From NCBI GenBank assembly GCA_019009955.1, contig CM032229.1:76181001-76245000 (forward strand): 64,000 nucleotides of DNA, in the 5' to 3' direction. Numbering within the stretch: position 1 is the stretch's first letter; every line of letters begins with the position of its first letter. The stretch comes from Riptortus pedestris. Its lineage: Eukaryota > Arthropoda > Insecta > Hemiptera > Alydidae. Position numbers and translations under genes: made by a program. Under the pieces are notes generated by a model. It saw only the letters and a program-made list of their open reading frames with translations, was not told the origin of the DNA and did not search any database. Positions 9,291 through 19,463 of this stretch are shown piece after piece.

Positions 9291-11954
9291 ATGGTCAGAC
9301 CCTATTCCGTGCTGAATTTCAATGTAAATTCTGCTGTCCTCCGAACGTCCGAGCTTGAAGCTCTACTTGCGAAATACAACCCCACAGTAGCGGTGTTATG
9401 TGATACCCGCCTTACCCCTTACGTCAACTATAGGGTGACTGGCTATAGCACCATCAGGGAAGACATCGATGGATTCGACGACACAGCTGGAGGAGTGGCC
9501 GTCCTGGTGCGGCACGGCACCCCCTTCAAAGTAATAGACCCGGTGGCGCCTTCGATACCGAAGAAGCAACATGTCATCACCATCAAGCTCGTCATAGCCA
9601 GTCAGACCTATACCCTCACCGGCCTGTACAGACGGTCTAGTGCCGAAGAAACATATCTCCAACACCTGTTGAGTCTAGCGGTGACCGACAGGAATCATCT
9701 AGTGGTTGGTGATTTGAACGCCAGACACGTCTCCTGGAATAACCGTTCAACCAACAAATACGGCACGGCGATAATGAAGTCTGGCTTCACCGTCGTGCAC
9801 CCTAATGAATACACCTATAGATGCGCGGACAGATTGTCTACTATAGACCTCCTTTTGACCAGAATCCCACACATCGTGACAAAGTGCATACCTCTGGACT
9901 ATGTCTCTGATCACCGACCGGTTCTGTATGAACTGCGAGGGTGCCCTCCCAAACCCAAGTCCACCTCCTATTCGTTTCATAAAGCTGACTGGAAAAGCTA
10001 CAAGTCGCTTATGTACGAATCAACTCCGGCGTTCACGTCTATCGGTGACGTCCAAACCCTAGAAGCCAAGTTAAGGGAGTTCACTAAAATCATCCTGGAT
10101 GCGGCAGATGCCACGATCCCCAAATTCGTAAAGTACCCCCCTGGTCTCAAAACCCCCCCACAGCATATTTTAGCATTGATAAAGCAGCGGAATTCCGTGA
10201 AAAATTCCTGGTACCGGACTCGCAATCCTGCCCTACGTCCTGCCCTCAACTCCATGACCACCCAGATCCGTACCCTGATGAGACAGTGGAAGACAGCCCA
10301 GTGGCACGAAACCCTCCGGCTAACACACGGGGATCACCGCAAGCTCTGGAAGCTGGTGAAGACCAAAATCGTTAAGAAACGTTCTGTTCTTCTCCAGTCT
10401 GACGGAGACTCTGTGATGAGACCCGTGGACCAGGCAGAGGCCCTGGCGGCATCCATGTCGGCAGCGGCCCGAGCCCGGACCCGCGACAGCGAGGAGGCTC
10501 CCTCGTTGGATCATGTGAACAACTTTATGTTCACAACACCGAGGCAGCTCACTGCCATCTTGCGCCGGACCAAAGGGGGTAAATCCCCTGGTCAGGACAA
10601 GGTGCAGTACGTGCTACTGCGCCAACTTCCCCGTAAGTCTCTCTCCTATCTCACCCATCTCCTCAACTCCTGCCTCCGCCTCCGACATTTCCCCTCGCAA
10701 TGGAAACATGCCATCATCGTTCCCCTCCTCAAACCCCGCAAGTCCGGTACCTCCCCTGATGACTACCGACCCATTAGCCTCCTCTCACACATCTCCAAGG
10801 TATTGGAAAAGGTGGTCCATAGATACTTTGTAGATTTTTGTGAGGAGGCCTCCCTCCTTCCCAACGAACAATCCGGTTTCCGTCCCCGTCACTCCACTCT
10901 GCATCCTCTCTACCGACTCCAATCCCTCGCCACCACCAACCTCCGCCGAAACATCGCTACTGCCGTCATATCTATCGACTGTACGCAGGCCTTTGATTCC
11001 GTCGACCATGCCAAACTCCTCTCCATCCTATCCGCTCACCACTGCCCCGAACAACTCTACAACATCCTCAAATCCTTCCTCAGCGGTCGATCCTTTCAGA
11101 TAAGGGTCGGCGAATCCCTCTCCTCCTCCTACACTTCCAAGGTCGGAGTCCCTCAGGGCTCCGTCCTGTCACCATCCCTATTTACGGCATATACGGCTCA
11201 TGTCGTAGGTCGACGGTATCACAGGACTGAGATAGCCGCGTACGCTGACGACATAGCGATTATCAGCAATTCCTTCAATCCCTCCCGCGCCTTGTCCCTA
11301 GCCCAATCCGCAGCCCAGGACATCGCGAATGAACTCCTCACCCTCAACATCCATGTAAACCCTACCAAGACCGATGCCCTCATCTTTTCCTACCATAAAC
11401 GCACCCCCCTACCCGAATCCTTCCGCCTCAACGATACCACCATCAAAGTATCCGGGACGATATGCTATCTCGGCATCACCTTCGACCGTCACCTTTCCTT
11501 CTCGGCCCACCTCTCCAAACGTATCCCCTCCCTCCGCCATAAATTCCGGTCCCTCAACCACCTCCTCCTATCCCCGGTCCTTAGTCTACGCCTCAAACTC
11601 CTCATCCTCAAAGGTGTTATCCAGCCCGCCCTCCTCTATGGCTCCCCGCTCCTCCGTTTCCTGTACAAAACATCCCTTAAAAACCTCCAGTCCTTCCAAA
11701 ACGGCATCCTCCGTAAAATAGTAAGACACACCTCCCTTGAACGGAAGACTAACGACGAACTGTACGACACCCTCAACCTCGAATCCATCGCCCAAACCAT
11801 TTCCCGACGCCACATCAAATTCCTCGATTCCCTCCAACACCTTGAAAATCCCCTCTACAATTCCTTCCCCCCACCCCGGCAGCCGGTGCGTTGGCAAGAC
11901 GCCGACATTGACGAGCCTCTTGTCGACGTCACTCAGGTCGTCGACCCCTTGTAA
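9291..11954 (+). CDS. LINE ORF2: APE-type endonuclease and reverse transcriptase
   Basis: 887 residues, uninterrupted. It nicks the target DNA and copies the LINE RNA at the nick (target-primed reverse transcription). The endonuclease spans residues ~1-215, with LNFNVNS (8-14), GDLNARH (140-146) and SDHRP (206-210). The position normally held by the catalytic glutamate of the ET motif reads CDTRL (37-41), an E-to-D change. The reverse transcriptase spans ~420-720: NEQSGFRP (525-532), SIDCTQAFDSVDH with catalytic D563, PQGSVLSP (621-628) and the YADD box (651-654) with both aspartates. The thumb region follows, and there is no RNase H, as in the Jockey clade. The ATG is taken because it directly follows the gag stop. 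It looks functional by sequence. Confidence 0.95.
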   Translation: MVRPYSVLNFNVNSAVLRTSELEALLAKYNPTVAVLCDTRLTPYVNYRVTGYSTIREDIDGFDDTAGGVAVLVRHGTPFKVIDPVAPSIPKKQHVITIKLVIASQTYTLTGLYRRSSAEETYLQHLLSLAVTDRNHLVVGDLNARHVSWNNRSTNKYGTAIMKSGFTVVHPNEYTYRCADRLSTIDLLLTRIPHIVTKCIPLDYVSDHRPVLYELRGCPPKPKSTSYSFHKADWKSYKSLMYESTPAFTSIGDVQTLEAKLREFTKIILDAADATIPKFVKYPPGLKTPPQHILALIKQRNSVKNSWYRTRNPALRPALNSMTTQIRTLMRQWKTAQWHETLRLTHGDHRKLWKLVKTKIVKKRSVLLQSDGDSVMRPVDQAEALAASMSAAARARTRDSEEAPSLDHVNNFMFTTPRQLTAILRRTKGGKSPGQDKVQYVLLRQLPRKSLSYLTHLLNSCLRLRHFPSQWKHAIIVPLLKPRKSGTSPDDYRPISLLSHISKVLEKVVHRYFVDFCEEASLLPNEQSGFRPRHSTLHPLYRLQSLATTNLRRNIATAVISIDCTQAFDSVDHAKLLSILSAHHCPEQLYNILKSFLSGRSFQIRVGESLSSSYTSKVGVPQGSVLSPSLFTAYTAHVVGRRYHRTEIAAYADDIAIISNSFNPSRALSLAQSAAQDIANELLTLNIHVNPTKTDALIFSYHKRTPLPESFRLNDTTIKVSGTICYLGITFDRHLSFSAHLSKRIPSLRHKFRSLNHLLLSPVLSLRLKLLILKGVIQPALLYGSPLLRFLYKTSLKNLQSFQNGILRKIVRHTSLERKTNDELYDTLNLESIAQTISRRHIKFLDSLQHLENPLYNSFPPPRQPVRWQDADIDEPLVDVTQVVDPL

Positions 11955-12444
11955 ACCCTAAATAAAGTGCGCCCCACACCGTCACTCACAATCCCCCTTT
12001 TCTGCAGAGCTCAGGCCAGTTTTAGGGTCTTCGGACACGTCGGTTAGTTTTAGGTTACTTGTTTTGTTTTAGGTTAGGCATTTAGTATTAGGTTAGTTTG
12101 TTAGTTTTTCTCACCTGAGCTCTGAAACACTCAGCTCCCTAGGTTTAAGCTCTCTGGACGTTTTAGGCCCTCTTTACTCTTTTATCTTCTTATCTCCTCT
12201 TCCTCTATCCCTTTCCTTTCTTATTTCGTTTTCTCCTATCCTTACAATCCCTCCCGGCAACTGCCCGTTGCCGGGCAACCTACCTATGAGTTACATTTAC
12301 ACCCTCACCAAGTCTACAGACCCCCCTTATAATGGAACTCTCAGTTCAGCAGGAGGGGAACTGTCCGTACCACCTCGCATGGCTTGGCGGCCTGCGCAGT
12401 TGACGAGCCGTGGTATGAATATAAAGGGCCTCAGGTAAAAAAAA

Positions 12445-12493
<49 letters not shown>
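11955..12493 (+). other. LINE 3' untranslated region and poly(A) tail
   Basis: An AATAAA lies at 11961-11966, directly after the ORF2 stop. Beyond it is a pyrimidine-rich stretch, several TTTAGGTTA-like motifs (12035-12105), a perfect hairpin (12253-12275) and the terminal A run (12436-12493, one T). Confidence 0.85.
12253..12275 (+). other. Perfect 9-bp hairpin in the LINE 3' UTR
   Basis: CCCGGCAAC (12253-12261), loop TGCCC, GTTGCCGGG (12267-12275). A GC-rich stem this close to the 3' end may be a recognition structure for the element's own reverse transcriptase; that role is inferred. Confidence 0.75.
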
Positions 12494-12496
<3 letters not shown>

Positions 12497-12504
12497 TGAG
12501 AGCT
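12494..12504 (+). repeat. LINE target-site duplication, right copy
   Basis: GCTTGAGAGCT directly after the poly(A) tail; identical to 7312-7322. Confidence 0.93.
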
Positions 12505-12914
12505 GGTTTCAACTCGATGGTTGTCCTGCACGTTACGGAAGGGCCGTACGAGACTGGTTGGACATCAACTACCCAGGTCGCTGGATAGGACGAGGTGGGC
12601 TGGTGCCTTGGCCTCCCCGGTCTCCGGACCTCACGCCACTAGATTTCTTAGTGTGGGGATACGTGAAAGAAAATGTATACCGAGAGCCCGTCCGCACAAG
12701 GGATGACCTCATCGAGCGCATCAGAATGGTTTGCAACTAGCTCACCGCAAAACAATGTTTAGATGCAGTGCGATCTGTGAGTAAGCGATGTGATGCGTGT
12801 ATTGCAGCGAGAGGCCAGCACTTGAACAACATTTACGTAGACGCTTTAGAAATTAACGATGTAATTTTAGAGAAGGTAAAACCTTCAAAATTTTCAGGTT
12901 TTTTTTCTCACTAA
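12494..12914 (+). pseudogene. Transposase, C-terminal third, with a premature stop
   Basis: Resumes the transposase frame (LESWFQLDGCPAR...). It holds the second catalytic D (LDGCP) and, 41 residues later, the third (SPDLTPLDF), so the triad is DD41D rather than the DD34D of classical mariners or DD34E of Tc1. A TAG at 12738-12740 stops the frame after RMVCN. The same frame then continues for 57 codons (LTAKQCLDAVRSVS...ARGQHLNN), typical of the end of this family, to TAA at 12912-12914. The TAG is therefore a nonsense mutation separate from the LINE insertion. Confidence 0.85.
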
Positions 12915-13243
12915 GGTAGACCCATATAAAAACTGAAACATTTATGTTTTCCAAGTAAGAATATTTAATTATTTTATTAATTTTCTAAATTTTTAATCTT
13001 CTTTTATGTTTTAATCTTCAGTTATTGTTCATAATGTTATCTACTTTAAATAGGTATTTTTTTTATACTATGAATATTTGAATAAAAAAGTATTTATTAT
13101 TTATTCTTAATAAAAAAATTTTTTTTTTCAATTATCTTTCTGTTAGTATAAGATTAGAATACAATAATTGTATTGGAATTGGAACATTTATTGCTAAAAT
13201 TCATTCAAGGAATAAAATCCGCTCTTCCATTGGCCTTAACTAG

Positions 13244-13385
13244 TTTTTGCACAACTATTTTTAGTTTTTTGTGATTTTCTCGAAAACGAAGCGAAAACGA
13301 GGCATATGCCAGAGGACTTTTTGTTTTAGTTTTTCGATCCTCTATCGATCCCTAAAGTTTGGCCGTTTGGTTTGGGGACACCCTG
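13244..13385 (-). repeat. Right terminal inverted repeat
   Basis: Reverse complement of 6175-6316; ends GGGGACACCCTG. Confidence 0.93.
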
Positions 13386-13516
13386 CATATTTATTTTGGG
13401 GTCTGTTCATACAGTTTTGAAATGAACTCATTTCCTGACATTATTCGAAAATTGCGTCATGAGTACAACCTCTATAGCTGAATTCCCATGAGTGAAATAT
13501 GCTATAAGAGGACTAA
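13386..13516 (+). mobile_element. Helentron-like repeat, right part (after the transposon)
   Basis: Continues the copy interrupted at 6174: an 'ACAGTTTTGAAATGAACTCA' block, 'GCGTCATGAGTACAACCTC' and a mutated palindrome (GAATTCCCATGAGTGAAATA) followed by TGCTATAA. Confidence 0.75.
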
Positions 13517-14084
13517 TGCAGGAATGCTCAAAGAAAGTAATTGCAACTTTCTACAGGTAAGATTATAAAGATGATATTCGTGTACTTTCCTAAAGAACAT
13601 CGCTGAGCTATAACTCTACATCTAATACTGGACAAATATATAGCATTGGTCACGCGCTTTCATTACCGCCTTAACTATAATAAAAGAGATATTTGGACAG
13701 TAGTCCAATTAAAAAAAAAATCAAAATATTCTTTATTAGGATTGTAGACCAAAATAATTAAATATACATAAACTGATTACAATCATTGGAGTCACAAATT
13801 TACAATTTTGAGCTAGGAGTTCTGTTAGAATTTGGTTCCTTTTTTATAAACCCGTACTACAGCTATAAATTATTGTTTGAACTATACACACTAGTTAATT
13901 AATTAAACATTTCATAAGTACCTGATTTTGGGTCAATGTCGCCAAAAGCATTTTATTGTGATATAAAAAGAAAATTATATACATGTACTTTACATATTGG
14001 TCAGTAGTGTGGATTCTCCACAAACACTTTTTTTTAGTAATAATAAATACAATATCTTAATAAGTCATGAAATTAAATAAAAAG
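13517..14084. other. AT-rich non-coding DNA
   Basis: No gene or family repeat recognised. Confidence 0.4.
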
Positions 14085-14557
14085 TCCGTCACGCAGGGGC
14101 TGCGTAAACTAAGCAGATTTCCCACGTGAAGTTATACTATAGAGAAATCTCCATACGAGAGCCGAACAGTTACGGCAAAGGGCCGAACTAGCTTTTGGCG
14201 GGAAAGTCACTCTCGCCCGTCATTCGCCCAGATTTAATAAAAAATATCAATAGCAAATATCTCGGTTAATATTCAAGATAGAGAATAAATGTATACAACA
14301 ATATTTATAGTAAATTTAATTTGCATTAACAATAATTCTGTACAAGTTTTCGATCCGACGTATAGTAACGGAGATATTTCGAATTTTAGAAAATCCTCGC
14401 CTCTAAACTCCCCCTCCCACTGGTCCGATTTTAGCCGTTAACGAACTTGATCTTTCTTTTTACATAAAACGACTAAATATCGAGTTTGGTAACGATCAAA
14501 CAAAAATTGCGACCGCTAGAGCGGTAAAAGACAAATATATATATATATATATATATT

Positions 14558-14605
<48 letters not shown>

Positions 14606-14728
14606 TTTTGAAGGACCTCATTTTCGTTATCTACTAGGTAGGATCGATGGACATTTGAGGAAAAATTTAGAAAATTCCATCATGAGTACAACCTCAATAG
14701 CTGATTTCCCTTAAGGGAAATCTGCTAA
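14085..14728 (+). mobile_element. Helentron-like repeat, complete copy (644 bp)
   Basis: Starts TCCGTC with the 5' hairpin ACGCAG-GGG-CTGCGT, then CTAAGCAGATTTCCC. Body blocks follow, then an AT core at 14537-14602, then GATTTCCCTTAAGGGAAATC and TGCTAA. The 5' sub-terminal motif GCAGATTTCCC and the 3' GGGAAATCTGC are inverted copies of each other. It has no coding capacity, so it is a non-autonomous element. TC...CTAA ends, a 3' hairpin, inverted sub-terminal repeats and a central microsatellite are Helentron/HINE (DINE-1-like) traits; class is inferred. Confidence 0.75.
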
Positions 14729-15800
14729 AAGAAGTGCAATATCTCCTCAGTAAAATGCAATTAGAACTCCTTTGCATTAATGTAATAATTTTTCTTTCAT
14801 ATTTATTTATTATTATTTTTCTTTCAGTTTATAATAATTTGTAATAATTCAATTTTTACTTCATCCAAAACGTGATTCATCCCTTTTTGGGAAGAAGAAT
14901 GACGACCTCATATTTGGCTTATTTATTCAAGAAAGATGACATGACTAGGATATCTGACTTCAACCACTGTGGTTGATGAAGCAGTCAAAATTCCCTGCTC
15001 CCTCAGCAACCAACTACAAGTATCATCAACGCTGGTAAAGTTCAATTCGACACTTGGTAACATTATAATATCTGAGGCACTCAGGCTAGCCATGTAAGGC
15101 AATAAAGAGGATGTTACCAAACATCAACGTGTAACAGTTGACATAGCCGACATGTTCTTGGCCCATAGTTACTATCCAGCTACTCATGGAAATCGATATT
15201 TCAACAATTGTAAAATCGTACTTCAGCACATGAACTTATGACACTTCTTGGCAACTGAGGGCAAGAACTGGGGGGAAAGATATGACTAACGGTAATCGGT
15301 TTCAGAACAATGTCAAAATAGAAACAGAAATTATATACCCAGGCGATTACATGGATTATCAAACACAGCGTAATTACAGACAAGACTCTCAACATTGGTT
15401 TAGTACACAATTTCAGCTCCCAATATTTCACGAAACAATTACCAAGAAACAGACCATTTACCTGGTCTCTACATGTAAAATGAAATTTTATATTCTACTC
15501 AAAGCTTAGCAAAACATACAAGCAGGAAAATCGGCTGGGAAATAATTCATGTTGGACCAAAAAAAAATTATAATATCATTCAAATAGAAAAACACAGACG
15601 ACTCATACCATGTTACTTATATGTTTGAACCAAAAGACATAATAAACCCTTTAGGTAGATCAAAGTTTTTATATCATATCCGTACAAACAAAACAATATA
15701 CAAAAATATTTCGAAGAATGGGTTACTCTACGAACACGTTTTTGGTAATGATATTCAGAAGTCGGGTTAGTTTTAGAGTACTGTGTATATTGTGCTTCAC
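14729..15800. other. Non-coding DNA, nothing recognised
   Basis: A 65-codon minus-strand frame (14923-15120) lies here, but it shows no domain or splice context that I can support. Confidence 0.4.
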
Positions 15801-15922
15801 TTTTAGCAGATTTCCCTTAAGGGAAATCAGCTATTGAGGTCGTACTCATGACGCGATTTTTGAAAATTTCCTTCAAATGTCCATCGATCCTACCCAGGAG
15901 ATGACGCAAACGAGGTCCGTTC

Positions 15923-15973
<51 letters not shown>

Positions 15974-16437
15974 TATATATATATATATATATATTTGTCT
16001 GTTTAACGCTCTAGCGGTGTCGCAATTTTGATTTGCACGTTCCGAAACTCGATATTTAAACGTTTTATGCAAAAAAGACAGATCAAGTTCGTTAATGGCT
16101 GAAATCGGACCAGTGGGAGGGGGGGTTTAGAGGGGGGGGACTTTCGAAAATTCGAAATATCTCCGTTACCATACGTTGGATCGAAAAATTGTATAGAACT
16201 AATCTTATTGCAAATTAAATTTACTATAAATATTGTTCTATACATTTATTCTCTATCTTGAATATTAACCGAAATATTTGCTTTTTATTAAATTTCGGCC
16301 GATAACGGAAGACTGTTTCCCACCAAAAGCTAGTTCGGCCCTTTGCCGCAACTGTTCGGCTCTCGTATGGAGATTTCTCTATTGTATAACTTTACGTGGG
16401 AAATCTGCTTAGTTTACGCAGCCCCTATGTGACGGAC
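15801..16437 (-). mobile_element. Helentron-like repeat, complete copy
   Basis: Minus orientation, closely similar to 14085-14728. The 3' palindrome is intact (loop TTAA). The 5' hairpin has one change (ACATAG against CTGCGT). AT core 15929-15992. Poly-G/C interruptions near 16120-16140. Confidence 0.78.
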
Positions 16438-17376
16438 GTTTTTGTTTTAAATAGTGAAAACGTTTATTAGCATTAATCTCATAAATTAAATTTTGTATAA
16501 AGCAATGAATTCATTTATTTTAAAGTCTATGAAATAGTTTAACATTTAAATCATCTTTTAATTAATACCTTTTTTTTTATTTTATAGTTATACCGCATTC
16601 ACTATTATAGCTCTATTCTTCATCCCAACCGATCACAAATTATAAAGAAAAATTAGAAACTCAAATAAGCTATTTGACTAAATAAGAAGGAGTAAATTTG
16701 TAGATTTTAACTTGATACATATGGCATGTATTTTAAAGGAATATTCGTATTTAAGAACTCAAATTTGGAGTCTAAATATGAACGGTAAACACAACTCCTC
16801 AAATAAAGAAGAAGGAAAAGATCATTTTTTTTTTTTTTTAAGAAAAAATTAACTTTTGCTCTTGAGGTTTGAAGTTATTTTTAATTATTTCATTCATCTT
16901 TTTTTGGTGTCACGCAACTCAAGGAATTTATACCCATGAAAGTCTCATTCACCATAAATCAAAAACCTAATGCTAAAATAATATTGGATTTAAAATTAAA
17001 AATGATTTCTTTTGATTTGATGTGAGATGGCCAATAATGAAAGTATTGTATAATGCAATATTTTTGGGAGAGGGGAGGAGTGCTAGAGCGTCCGACTTTT
17101 GATCAGAATGGTCAGCACTTGAGCGAGTGACAGCGGAGATAGTGCATCGGTTCGCTACCAGAAAGCGCTATTATAGCGGTAGCGAAATGAAGTGAGTATA
17201 GTGAGTATATCAGTCCGTTTATTTCATGTAAGACTTCGATTCTTAAATCAAGGATACTGGCAAGCAGGGCTATGTGATCTGACTAGTTTATCCCTACCCC
17301 ATAAGAAGATATGAGTAATGTCAATTGTAGACAACTCTTTGCTTGTGATTAGTTAATGGAGTTTATAAACTGGAAA
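16438..17376. other. Non-coding DNA
   Basis: No gene seen. Around 17090-17190 there is a short GC-richer patch without a recognisable product. Confidence 0.4.
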
Positions 17377-17588
17377 GGCTCAGGTTAGCCATGTGAGTTA
17401 AAGCGTTGACCTTAATCTCACAAGGAAAACCTAGAGTGGGGAGTTCGATTCCCGCCTGGGCAAAGTTTAATGACGGAATTCATTAAATAAAATCCATAGT
17501 CCCGCCCTGGTTAGAAAAGGGTGGTAACCTGAAGATAATCCGTCCCAATTAGCCTCAGTTGCAAAAAGAGGACGTTAATTAATAATTT
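17377..17588 (+). mobile_element. tRNA-derived SINE, near complete
   Basis: Head GGCTCAGGTTAGCCATGTGA with A-box-like TAGCCATGTGAG and B-box GAGTTCGATTCCCGCC. Body CACCCTGG-like and GTGGTAACCTG blocks. Degenerate TAA-rich tail. The acceptor-like ends GCTCAG and CTGGGC can pair, as can GCGAG/CTTGC of the T arm in better copies. Confidence 0.82.
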
Positions 17589-18756
17589 ATTTTATAAATT
17601 GAATTGATCACTCAGTAGATAAATCACTGTTCACGAATCCCCTTTGACAACAGTTAAAGATCTCTAACGTCAACAACTCCAGACGAAAAAAAAGTAATAT
17701 CGACTTAATTGAATTAAAAACAATTTTACCCAAGAAGAATCTTGATTTTCAATAAAATTACAAAATATATCTTCATTTTTAGTGTGGTTTTATAAATTTC
17801 TTAATATCAAAAATTCAGGTGCTTCAGTTTTAATTAAATATATGTAAATACAGCCAAAGTAAAACAAAGTTAATGGAGTCGTACGTAGAGAGGAAATTAT
17901 GTTCTACCAAGATGAAAAAAAGAAGGTAATTCATACTTGAGTTATAAACTTACTCTTTAGACAATAAACAATTATGAATATTTAAGAGGTTGGTAGGTCC
18001 TGGAGGGGAAGGGAAAAGTAAAGTAAGTAAAAAATATGGAAAACACTAATGGACAAGGACCGTGAAGGCAACCTCCGTGTGATATTAAAAATAATGAACG
18101 CTATGTTACTCGTTAATGTTCTCTTGTAAAGGAAGAATAATACTTCTAAAGTCTGAAAATATGTAAAGTCTGATCATTTATTGTCAACATGACATTCATT
18201 ACTTTAGACAACATTACTAAGTAAAACATTAATGGAGATAAGTCGTTGACTATTCACCTTTGACTGCGATCGAACGTCTCTGACTCTTTTATAACTCCCA
18301 GGGTATTTAACCTCTCTTCTACATATAGATTGCTTTATAAAGGTCATTATTTATTAGGATCTATACCAAAACACAGTCCACAAATACAAATCTCACCATT
18401 GAAGGAAACCTAAGAGGGTTTCCATTGGATAGATTGCTTACGTGTAAGACTTACAGGGCCTTGGGAAGTAAGTAAAGTAACTTTTGCTTGCCAAGACCAA
18501 TAAGAAAATCTATAAAAATAACTAAATTATACTAAAGATGCTGTATAGTTCTATTGCTTTTTTTTAAAAAAAAAAAGTGAGGATTGTCGCACCGCTGTTG
18601 AATGATTTAATCTGATAATGGAATTATAAATTCTAGGTGTGCCCAGTAATTAAAATTAAAAAAAATGCAATAGCTTCTTTTAAACACTATTATCTTGAAT
18701 CTTGCTTGAGTGTATTTATTTACTTATTGAATATTAAGTTAAATTTGTTTTTATTT
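17589..18756. other. Non-coding DNA, nothing recognised
   Basis: No gene or family repeat seen. Confidence 0.4.
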
Positions 18757-18934
18757 TTTAGCCGATTTTCATAAAGGGGAATCAGTTACGGAGGTTGTAC
18801 TTATGACGCGATTTTCAAGAAATTTCTTCAAATGTCCATCGAATCAATTTAATAGATGACGAAAATGAGGTCTGATCACAATTTTATATATAGACAAAAT
18901 TTGTGACCGCTAGAGTGGTAACAGGCCAATATAC

Positions 18935-18994
<60 letters not shown>

Positions 18995-19463
18995 GTATGT
19001 TGGCCTGTTACCACTCTAGCGGTCCCAAATTTTGTCTTATCGTTACCAATCTTGATAAATAATCGTTTTATGTAAAAAAAAAAGATTAAGTTCGTTACCG
19101 CCTAAAATCGGACCAGAAGAAGAATTTTAAAAATATGAAGTATTTCCGTTATTATGAGTCGGATCGGAAAATTGTATAGAATCTATCTTATTGAAAATGT
19201 ATGTTCTATAAATGTTGTCACTTACATTCATTCTCTAAATTCAATATTAACTGAGATATTTGTATTTTATAGTTTTCAGCCTAGAGTAAACCCTTACTCC
19301 GACTCACGTCACATAAACAAGACTCTTTTATATAATGAAACACTCTATTTGAATCTAAAATACCAAATATTGTTCTCATTGAACTTTTAATTTTTAAGAT
19401 AAATGCAAATTGGTGGCGTACGTGGGAAATCTGCTCAGTTTACACAGCACCAGCGAGACGGAC
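18757..19463 (-). mobile_element. Helentron-like repeat with an inverted-duplicated core
   Basis: Minus orientation; ends, body blocks and AT core are present. The segment next to the core is present on both sides in opposite orientation, which forms a long palindrome (18892-19037). Confidence 0.72.
18892..19037. repeat. 146-bp near-perfect palindrome around an AT tract
   Basis: Arms of about 50 bp (AGACAAAATTTG... and its reverse complement) differ at only about two positions and enclose a self-complementary (TA)n. It could extrude as a cruciform. Confidence 0.88.

Larger units (their letters stand above)
7323..12493 (+). mobile_element. Full-length or near full-length Jockey-clade LINE
   Basis: 5171 bp flanked by a perfect 11-bp target duplication and ending in a run of about 57 A's broken by a single T. 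It has a 5' untranslated region, a gag ORF with three zinc knuckles, an endonuclease-reverse transcriptase ORF and a 3' untranslated region. Intact ORF2, perfect duplication and an uneroded A tail all point to recent insertion. The element is rich in C, with C-ending codons and poly-C tracts, while the host sequence is AT-rich, so its base use is unlike its surroundings. It lies in the same orientation as the transposase it interrupts. Confidence 0.93.
6175..13385 (+). mobile_element. Tc1/mariner-like (DUF4817-type, DD41D) DNA transposon carrying a LINE
   Basis: Bounded by 142-bp inverted repeats that begin CAGGGTGTCCCC. It encodes one transposase. Without the LINE and one copy of the LINE's target duplication it would be about 2.03 kb, normal for this superfamily. 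It sits in the AT microsatellite of a Helentron-like repeat. The base pairs outside the ends are TA on the left and CA on the right, consistent with a TA target duplication with one later change. The transposase is broken twice, so the copy is not autonomous. Confidence 0.88.

Noticed and set aside
14923..15120. 65-codon minus-strand frame with balanced codons
   Set aside because: No domain, no splice sites that would extend it and no duplicate elsewhere; cannot be supported as an exon.
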